From: Echinostoma caproni
Taxonomy: Eukaryota; Platyhelminthes; Trematoda; Plagiorchiida; Echinostomatidae
Length of the DNA: 15,938 bases
Direction: 5' to 3'
NCBI GenBank assembly: GCA_900618425.1
Contig: UZAN01050381.1
Coordinates: 4,576 to 20,513, forward strand
In this document: positions 10,390 through 15,938 of the stretch, in pieces
Layout of the letters: each line of letters begins with the position of its first letter
How positions within the stretch are numbered: position 1 is the stretch's first letter
The notes under the pieces: generated by a model
Databases searched by the model: none
Told to the model about the DNA's origin: nothing
The model's input: only the letters and a program-made list of their open reading frames with translations
Position numbers and translations under genes: made by a program

Positions 10390-11340
10390 ACAAATTTCCT
10401 CTCAAACTGAGCTGTTACAATTTTTTCTTTTGAGGACAATAATTCCAGTTAGCGTTGGAAATTAAATTAGATCTAGCAGCGGTAGGGTTTGTAGCCATAG
10501 GTTATTAGACAAAATGAACACTCGGGCATATTGGCGTGTTAGTATCAGGTTCCTCTATTGTAGATGAAACAGGTCCTGCCAAACTTAGTGCTTGAGGAGT
10601 ATACATGTTTGAAAACCGGTTATCATTGTATATAACGTTTTCACCAAATGTCAATGATAAATCAACTTTTTTCTAGCACCAACTTGAGGCAATATATTTG
10701 CAATAGATTCTGATCATTCCATGTGCTATTATAAATAAAACTTTCATTTTCCATTTCGAAAAGTTTCTACTGCTAACTCCTTCTCCTCTTTTGACCAGAG
10801 ATGGATAATTTTTGGACAATAAGTGTTTGACTTGGTTTGTATAGTCTAATATTTGAGGATAAAACATAATTCCTGGATGTCGATGTACGATTATTTTTCT
10901 ATGAATGGCAAATTTAGATCCTAAACTCGCCCTTATTTACAACGGCAGAAGATATTTTGGTAAGAAAGACTATGGTGAACTAAATGATATTAAAGTTTTT
11001 GACAGAGAACAATAAGTATGGTACATAAAGACTAGTTAGCGGTCAGACTCATCCTCTTTGGTTATATGAGACCTGTAATTTATCACCAAACCACGCTAAT
11101 AATAGCTTACTACTGTGATCAATTTGAACTGGAGCATAAGTTTGCTGTGCTTGAAAAAGCAGCCTGAAACTCGGATCAAAATAAAGAAATTGATCCCCAA
11201 TAAACGTTTACTGATTGAAAGGTCTTTGCGACCCACTGGAAAAGCAGATAAAAAGCTTAGCTTTTTAGTCCATTTTGAATAGTGAGTAACGTTTAATCCT
11301 TAATTGTTTAGGTAAGTTAATTAATTGTTGAAGGTTTAGA
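10390..11340. other. AT-rich DNA, no gene seen
   Basis: Only short random-looking frames were found. No RNA gene or mobile-element signature was recognised. Confidence 0.6.
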
Positions 11341-11760
11341 GTGCGAAATCATAAAAGCGAGAACGTTTATAGTTGTCCGCGTTGTGGACTATTGTACTAC
11401 TCGGTCGCCCAGCGCAGAATAGGCCCTGTTCGAGGATGCACTCCAGCCTTTGCGCAACCGAGCGCGGACTGTAAGGCAGCAGTGATGTTCCAGATGAGCT
11501 GGTGGCTGGTTTTTGGGTCTTTCGCGTTCTCTGGAAAACCTTGTCTGGCAAAGGAACTCAACAATGGGCTATGGCCATATTTAGTGGCGGATTACACTCG
11601 CCACATCACAGCGCTGTTTATAGATATTTATGGTGTTTTCTGCGGAGAACCCTTACCAGGGGTTCAATCCACCACATCCTCGAGCGTTGCCGCTTATCGT
11701 CCACGACCTCTTATTGGGAGGACCGAAGCCAACTTTATTCATTGCTAGCCGCGAGTTGAC
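11341..11760 (+). mobile_element. GC-rich 5' part of LINE fragment A
   Basis: The base composition rises sharply against the AT-rich flank, and the sequence runs without a break into the recognisable LINE C-terminus. The part from about 11650 is shared with copy B (about 1683-1845, minus strand). A 135-codon frame is open here, but its translation switches between protein-like and random. I read it as decayed element sequence and not a gene. The left boundary of the element is not defined. Confidence 0.45.
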
Positions 11761-11889
11761 AGCCGTTCCCCTATCCACTACCTGGGGACGCGCTGGGTAG
11801 CATACAGCTCTGTTCTCCCAAGCCGGGCAACGAGGGAAGAAGCGGCGCGGCGGTCAGACCATGACATGGGCTAGAGGCATGAAGAAGCT

Positions 11890-11915
11890 GGCTTCAGCTT
11901 CAGCTTTAGCTTCAG
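11890..11915 (+). repeat. (GCTTCA)n hexanucleotide run
   Basis: About four copies of GCTTCA with one GCTTTA variant lie within the LINE C-terminal frame. They expand an Ala-Ser stretch of that frame. Confidence 0.8.
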
Positions 11916-11916
11916 T

Positions 11917-11950
11917 CCCCCCCCGCCTTCCAGGGGGGGGGGGGCGGGGG
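11917..11950. repeat. C8 ... G12-C-G5 block, hairpin or G-quadruplex prone
   Basis: Eight C (11917-11924), a short spacer GCCTTCCA, twelve G (11933-11944), one C and five more G. The C and G runs can pair, and the G runs alone could form a quadruplex. It interrupts the LINE frame and is also a likely place for sequencing or assembly length error. Confidence 0.85.
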
Positions 11951-12062
11951 CCCAAGGGATGAAGATTCTCGTTGGTTAGAGACGCTGAGAGATATGGTCT
12001 AGAATAGAAGTCAGTGACGTGAATGCTGTACGGTCTGCCTGTCGAAATCCAGTGCCCCGTAA

Positions 12063-12285
12063 AAAACAACAAACAACGCCAAAAAGATATGAAAAGGTGT
12101 AGCGTGAAACACAAAACAATTTCGTTATCCCAATTACCTTTCATTTCCCGTGTTTAACTGTTTTACCCCCTTTTAACTCTGTTCTCTATCCCAATCCACC
12201 TGTCCCCTTTTATTTTTATTGTTATTATTGTTGTTGCGTTGGCACCACGCTTGTCTTCAAGCTGGTGGTAAATAAATAGGTAAGT
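12063..12285 (+). mobile_element. 3' UTR and terminus of LINE fragment A
   Basis: After the ORF stop, the sequence becomes pyrimidine-rich (12155-12230). It then has a TTATTGTTATTATTGTTGTTG run, a hairpin CACCACGCTTG-TCTT-CAAGCTGGTG (12243-12267, one bulged C) and an AATAAATA tail ending near 12280. A 3'-terminal hairpin next to a short A-rich tail is typical of the 3' end recognised by LINE reverse transcriptases. The end of the element is placed at about 12285 by the return to AT-rich sequence. Confidence 0.45.
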
Positions 12286-13560
12286 TAATCATGCATGACA
12301 AATATTAAGATCCGTAGCATTGTCAAAATTCAAAGGAACCTCCAAAATATGACTGAAGGTTGATTTGTTTCACTTTAAAGATATTTCGAACCAGTATTTG
12401 AACAGTGGAGTTACGTCGAAGAGAATACACTTCGGTTTGGTAATTAGGTAGCATCCACAAGAAGACCGAAAATGTAAGGAGTTATTACTTACCGACCACT
12501 CGCGGAGGCGCACTTCAAAGTGAAGAGCCTCGTCTAGACACTATGAGTAAAACAATTATGAATACCTGTTGTAATAACGCGTGGAATATTGTATAGCAAC
12601 TTGAATTAAAGCCTATAGTGAAAAAATAGCACGCAATACACACAGGAATCTAAAAAAACAATTTCAGCTATAATCATTAAAACTGGACTTCCGAGAGAAA
12701 TGTTGGGATTAATAAATGAATGAAATAAAAGTGAACTCTCAGCCGGCGGAAAAAGAGATGTACTATTATTTCTTTCAATAGAGAGAAGATTGAGGGAGCT
12801 ACATTTACGAGAGCCTTTGGTTCGGCCAATTATTCACTACCATATAGCCACTGAGAAGATCCATCCAAACATCAGTAACTTGATAACTGGAAGGTTGCAG
12901 ACTATGAAGGAATCCACTCGGCTTCTCCTCTGGAGCGAAATCTGGAGGAATCGGATAACAATCTATTTAACGCCTCATTAAAGACAAGCAACTTACTAGC
13001 AAACTGATTCTTGCCAACAGCCACTCCAGTTAAAAAAAATCGAAGGTATTACCTTACACCTGAGCCAGTATAATAAAAACCATGCTATCATAAAACAGTC
13101 ACAAGGACTATAATAAAGTATAAATCTTACCAAACGTCCCTAATACATCAAATTTGAAGACGATTTGTTCTCATAATATCATGAAATCTAGAAATAAATT
13201 ATATATTAACGTATATATACACACACCAATTTCTTTCATATCGTGTTCTGTACTTTTAATCCTACACCGGTGCTTTGAATAAATTTAAAATTATGCTTGG
13301 AGTGAATTGTAAAACGGTTCTTGATGAGGTTTGAAATACCCTATTTTAAGAATGAGTCCAATTTAGGAAAAGATTAGTTCTTGTTGGTAGAAAATAAATA
13401 AATGTCGGAACAAGTGAATGTCAGAATGAATTAAAAATATAAAAGGAGACAGAGAGAAGTATTTTGGAAATTTCTAACTTCCTTGATTTCTGTATATCTT
13501 CATTTTATTGTCCAAGTTGCCTTAGTGCTCATCCATTCATTCATGTGTGACTCAGCGTCT
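12286..13560. other. AT-rich DNA, no gene seen
   Basis: A 63-codon open frame at 12790-12981 on the plus strand has no recognisable motif. Otherwise the sequence is AT-rich with AATAAA-like strings. It is probably intergenic. Confidence 0.6.
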
Positions 13561-13708
13561 TCTGTGTTCAAATTCAAGGTCCAAGCAAGACTGGACATGA
13601 GTACCCCCATTATCTCTGGCCTGCTCCGCGACTCTCCGCACGATTGCGCTCAATAAAACCCCGGTTACCGCAGCGCCAGGATAAACCAGGTTTATATATC
13701 TCTCCGCT

Positions 13709-14109
13709 ATTGAGCGCCAAACCTTGTGCTCGACAGAAAGGCTCTGGAAGACGTTCAGAGACGTTTTACCAGGGTTTTCTCTGCAATTAGGGCGCTATCG
13801 AATTTGAGGCGCCTAAGAGAACTTAACTTATCCTCTCTGTCACACAAAAGAGTAAGAGGGGACCTCACAGAGTTCTTCAAGATACTAGAGGGGCTCTCGC
13901 AGTCAAGCAGGTAACTAATCTCCTTCGGTAAAGAATCAGCTCTCATAGGACACCAGCTAAAACCGGTCAAAACTTGTGCAGTAAAGAGAGAAAGAGCAAA
14001 ATTCTTCTTTCATAGAGCGGTCAGCACATAGATTAGACTAACAAATGAGGTTGTCTCGGCGTGCACGCTTGACTTATTAAAAAAAGGCTTGATGAAGTGT
14101 GGGACATAG
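13709..14109 (+). pseudogene. C-terminus of a CR1-like LINE ORF2
   Basis: A single frame from 13726 to TAG 14107-14109 reads DRKALEDVQRRFTR, then RRLRELNLSSL and RVRGDLTEFFKIL, then GHQLKPVK, then RAKFFFHRAV and NEVVSACTLDLLKKGL. This ordered set is the post-reverse-transcriptase tail common to CR1/Jockey-clade LINEs, where the family usually reads LE-VQRR-TR, RL--LNL-SL--RR-RGDLIE-FKIL, GH--KL, R--FFS-RVVN-WN-LP-EVV-A and F---LD. The frame is broken by TAA at 13912-13914 and by TAG at 14029-14031, where the family usually has Trp. The weaker similarity at 13709-13725 is one base out of phase. The reverse transcriptase itself is missing, so this is a 5'-truncated dead copy. The usual 5' truncation of LINEs explains that. 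Confidence 0.75.
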
Positions 14110-14317
14110 TTCTCCCCAATTTAGCCTAACGGAAAAAAGTAGTCGGTCCTTGGTGGTTTCTCACATATTCATCCTCCCTAACCCATCCCTACCCCCTCAC
14201 CTTTTATAACATTAGCTATTTTATCCCCACCTGTTCAAATACCATTCATTTTTGCTTATCCTATTCTTAGCTGCCCACACCCTCTTCCCCGGACCAGCTC
14301 ACTTATCTTATCTTATC
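14110..14317 (+). mobile_element. 3' UTR and (TTATC)3 tail of the CR1-like copy
   Basis: A C/T-rich stretch follows the ORF stop and ends with TTATCTTATCTTATC (14303-14317). CR1-clade elements end in short tandem repeats in place of poly-A, so this is a plausible true 3' end of the copy that begins at about 13709. Confidence 0.5.
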
Positions 14318-14318
14318 C

Positions 14319-14590
14319 ACGCATTCCCACGGGTTATCTACTGTTTGCTGAAGGGGTACTAAGACCTCCCGGTTAACCTGTGACTGATCAGCTGGTGCTG
14401 TTCACATCAACCGCAAACCGGATTGGCGTCCCTGCTCCATGGCAGTACCCTCACACCACCAAGGACCGATCAGCAAACTGTTGAAGCGCTATAGGACACA
14501 GGTGATCCGTAGATACAACAACCTAGACCGCCATACTGGCTCGAGCCGCGAATCCTGTGAACTGCACTGTCCTATCCAGCTTGCGTCTAT
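14319..14590. repeat. GC-rich unidentified repeat-like segment
   Basis: This segment is wedged between a plus-strand LINE 3' end and a minus-strand LINE fragment, with GC content above the AT-rich background and no intact frame. It holds ACCACCAAGGACCGA (14455-14469), the exact reverse complement of 14143-14157 in the neighbouring 3' UTR. It may be part of the minus-strand element, a separate non-autonomous element or a rearranged copy. I do not recognise it. Confidence 0.4.
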
Positions 14591-14968
14591 GAAACCCTCA
14601 CCTTGAAAAACCTCCCTTTAGGAAATCCTCTGATCAGCGAAGTACGGGCGCTGTGATGCATACAAGCATGAGTTTAGCAGACAGTTAGCCATTAGGTATT
14701 TTGTCGAATACCTTACTAAAATTAACGAAGATGACGTCCGTGTCATATCCCTTGTCCTTGCCTCTAGAGCAATATTCAAGGGCAGGCAGTAAATTGGTCA
14801 TACAAGACCTCCGCTTACGAAACCCATGTTGGTCTTTGTACATCAACTGGAGGTAATCCGTTAGATGTGAAACTATCGGTCGTTCCAACCCTTTCCAGTC
14901 AATCGACGTGAGGCTCATGGGGCGGTAGCTGACTCAGTTGATTTAATTAAAACGATTGACGTGGATCC
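14591..14968 (-). pseudogene. CR1-like reverse transcriptase fragment
   Basis: On the minus strand, GSTSIV (near 14960), SYRPMSLTSID (from 14930), LERPIVSHL, DQHGFRKRRSCMTNLL, TDVIFVNFSKVFDKIP and, after a stop and a further frameshift, DFLKG and RFFKVRV (14593-14625) follow in family order. These are the fingers-to-palm blocks of a CR1/Jockey-type LINE reverse transcriptase. The palm motif normally reads DFSKAFD; here the first, catalytic Asp is Asn. A frame shift separates ES-A from SYRP, and stops occur after PNG and after VLR. The later YADD motif is absent. The copy is dead, and inverted relative to the C-terminal fragment at 13709. Confidence 0.8.
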
Positions 14969-15138
14969 ATGTCAGCTGTAGTTTTTGGTATTACTCAATA
15001 AGAGCGATGCATGAGTCGCTATCTTTGGGATAGATTAAAGATACTTTCATGTATCCTAGTTTTGAGTAAGCCTGTGTGAGGTTAAAGAAATGTACTCGAT
15101 GCACATAACAAGTAAGGCAGTCCTTTCGGGAGACGCTC

Positions 15139-15255
15139 CTTATGAGTCCCATTGAGTGAGTACATTGAAGTCCAATCAGGGGTGTAAACTGACTCGAATG
15201 AGACTCCCATGTAACTCGGATGGGACTCGAATAGGACTCCAATGGGACTAGAATG
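15139..15255. repeat. Degenerate 11-12 base minisatellite (ACTCGAATGGG-like)
   Basis: At 15191-15255, about six imperfect units read GACTCGAATGA, GACTCCCATGTA, ACTCGGATGGG, ACTCGAATAG, GACTCCAATGGG and ACTAGAATGAA. At 15139-15154, ATGAGTCCCATTGAGT is an inverted copy of the unit pair ACTCAATGGGACTCAT. It is old and diverged. Confidence 0.6.
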
Positions 15256-15259
15256 AAAC

Positions 15260-15600
15260 GGCAATGTGGACCGGCAGAAAACCAACTTTCTCAGTAGCAG
15301 TTATGACTAATACTTATATCAATATTTAACATTAAGTATAGAATCTATTACATATTATATGGAACATACATTTAATTCTTTCGTTCGTGTGTACGCCGAT
15401 GTACATGAATGCCCATTGGAATGATAAAGTGACACATTCCTGCACTTATAATTCGAACTACAAATGCGTGGGTGACAGAAAAAATCCAATAATCGAGCGT
15501 GAACTTTTATCGATGAATTTTGAACTATTTGTTGCATGAAAACGAAAATCGAAACATTTGAATGCATACTGCCGATTATTATCAATAGATATTTTGAAAA
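15260..15600. other. AT-rich DNA, no gene seen
   Basis: Only a short minus-strand frame (15355-15585) without motifs. Probably intergenic. Confidence 0.6.
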
Positions 15601-15624
15601 ATTGCCACATTCAAGGTCACATGC

Positions 15625-15671
15625 TTGACAAGGTCAGGTCAGTCAGTCAGTTAGTTTGCACAGGACAGGAG
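15625..15671 (+). repeat. GTCA-rich tract at probable element 5' end
   Basis: AAGGTCAGGTCAGTCAGTCAG leads into the GC-rich open frame. Short GTCA repeats mark the change of composition and may be the element's first bases. The true junction is not defined. Confidence 0.35.
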
Positions 15672-15938
15672 ATGGCCACGGCCAATCAAGCGTCCAGATT
15701 TCTTCCGGTAGTAAGCCCCGTTCCGACCCCTACCCCTGCGAGTATTCTATATTGCAGTTCTACACGTTTTCTTCACGTCTCAGTTGTCTCCGTCTCTGCA
15801 AGGGAAAAGGGTAAAGAAAAAGTACCTTCTCCCCTTGTTCAGGCGAGAGACCTCACGTTTGGAAGCGTTCCCCGGATTGGGGTTGTTAGTAAACGAAAAA
15901 CCCACCCCTGTTTCCAGGTCATAACCTATGCGTCTATT
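15672..15938 (+). CDS. Start of an open frame running off the window, probable retroelement 5' ORF (partial)
   Basis: From ATG 15672, 89 codons are stop-free to the last base of the window. It begins MATANQASRFLPVVSPVPTP, with a proline-rich stretch, then a basic/serine-rich segment (SAREKGKEKVPSP) and FGSVPRIGVVSKRK. A second in-frame ATG at 15621 (MLDKVRSVSQ) would lengthen it by 17 residues. The stretch is much richer in GC than the AT-rich DNA before it and lies after a GTCAGTCAGTCAG tract. That looks like the 5' leader of a LINE or LTR element, with this ORF as its ORF1 or gag-like start. No catalytic motif is visible in the part present. Alternatives are a host gene's first exon or a chance frame. 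Its intactness contrasts with the decayed LINE fragments nearby. Confidence 0.4.
   Translation, partial: MATANQASRFLPVVSPVPTPTPASILYCSSTRFLHVSVVSVSAREKGKEKVPSPLVQARDLTFGSVPRIGVVSKRKTHPCFQVITYASI

Larger units (their letters stand above)
11766..12062 (+). pseudogene. C-terminal ORF2 fragment of an RTE-like non-LTR retrotransposon
   Basis: Frame 11783 onward reads HTALFSQAGQ, then KKRRGGQTMTWARGMKKLA (11837-11893). After a net one-base shift inside the C8/G12 block it reads PRDEDSRWLETLRDM and then NRSQ and RECC (to about 12030), ending at TAA 12060-12062. The order RGGQT-TW, basic GMKK, GPRD, WLETL-DM, NRSQWR is the tail I recall downstream of reverse transcriptase in fluke LINEs of the RTE type. 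Disabling changes visible here are TAG at 11798, a frameshift in the homopolymer block, TAG between DMV and NRS, and TGA where the family has Trp after NRSQ. It is clearly dead. The family label is inferred; a CR1-type origin is the alternative. Confidence 0.55.

Noticed and set aside
10113..10465. Five long frames on both strands across the microsatellite
   Set aside because: They are translations of (GTAT)n, open in every frame because the unit length is four and none of its frames contains a stop.
11660..11672. tRNA-like B box (GGTTCAATCC) suggesting a SINE head or tRNA
   Set aside because: The B box is one base short, and no A box or cloverleaf is present at the right distance.
11341..11748. 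135-codon plus-strand frame
   Set aside because: It lies inside LINE fragment A, reads as mixed random sequence, and overlaps another open frame; no domain is seen.
14080..14100. Hammerhead ribozyme, common in schistosome retroposons
   Set aside because: No CTGATGAG core with matching GAAA and stems was found anywhere; TTGATGAAG here lacks the core.
1..15938. CRISPR array, bacterial operon or phage content
   Set aside because: There are no regularly spaced palindromic repeats and no compact gene blocks; the splice signals and LINE remnants are eukaryotic.

Overview
This window looks like AT-rich, gene-poor eukaryotic nuclear DNA. It has no operons, ribosome-binding sites or densely packed ORFs. 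It does have spliceosomal signals, a long tetranucleotide microsatellite and decayed non-LTR retrotransposons. The LINE remnants contain phrases I associate with flatworm (digenean fluke or schistosome-type) CR1-like and RTE-like elements, such as SYRPMSLTS, QHGFRK, RGGQTMTW and SRWLETLRDM. A parasitic flatworm is therefore my best guess, but this rests on recalled family resemblance and not on a search. One ambiguous base (N at 5483) points to a draft assembly.

Layout. 1-1650 is AT-rich non-coding DNA. About 1683-1845 is a minus-strand fragment of a dispersed repeat that recurs at about 11650-11815 on the plus strand. 1850-8930 is mostly unassigned. It contains a few exon-like open stretches of low confidence, the best at 4970-5206, and I assign no product to any of them. 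The one convincing host-gene piece is at 8932-9260 on the minus strand. It is a first coding exon with a splice acceptor, a start codon, a signal peptide and a bark beetle/anakonda-like beta-helix N-terminal motif, ended by a consensus GTAAGT donor. The rest of that gene would lie at lower coordinates, probably beyond a long intron. 10150-10388 is a nearly perfect (GTAT)n array with one single-base phase slip.

The right third is a retrotransposon graveyard. 11341-12285 is a GC-richer LINE 3' end on the plus strand, with a broken C-terminal ORF, a poly-C/poly-G block and a terminal hairpin. 13709-14317 is the plus-strand C-terminus and 3' UTR of a CR1-like element ending in (TTATC)3. 14319-14590 is an unidentified GC-rich repeat. 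14591-14968 is a CR1-like reverse transcriptase pseudogene on the minus strand. 15191-15255 is a degenerate minisatellite. From about 15621 to the end an intact open frame starts and runs off the window, probably the 5' end of another retroelement.

Nothing seen here amounts to a coherent new biological system. The items most worth following up are the bark-like first exon with its possible trans-splice acceptor, the edge ORF at 15672, and the inverted LINE fragments.
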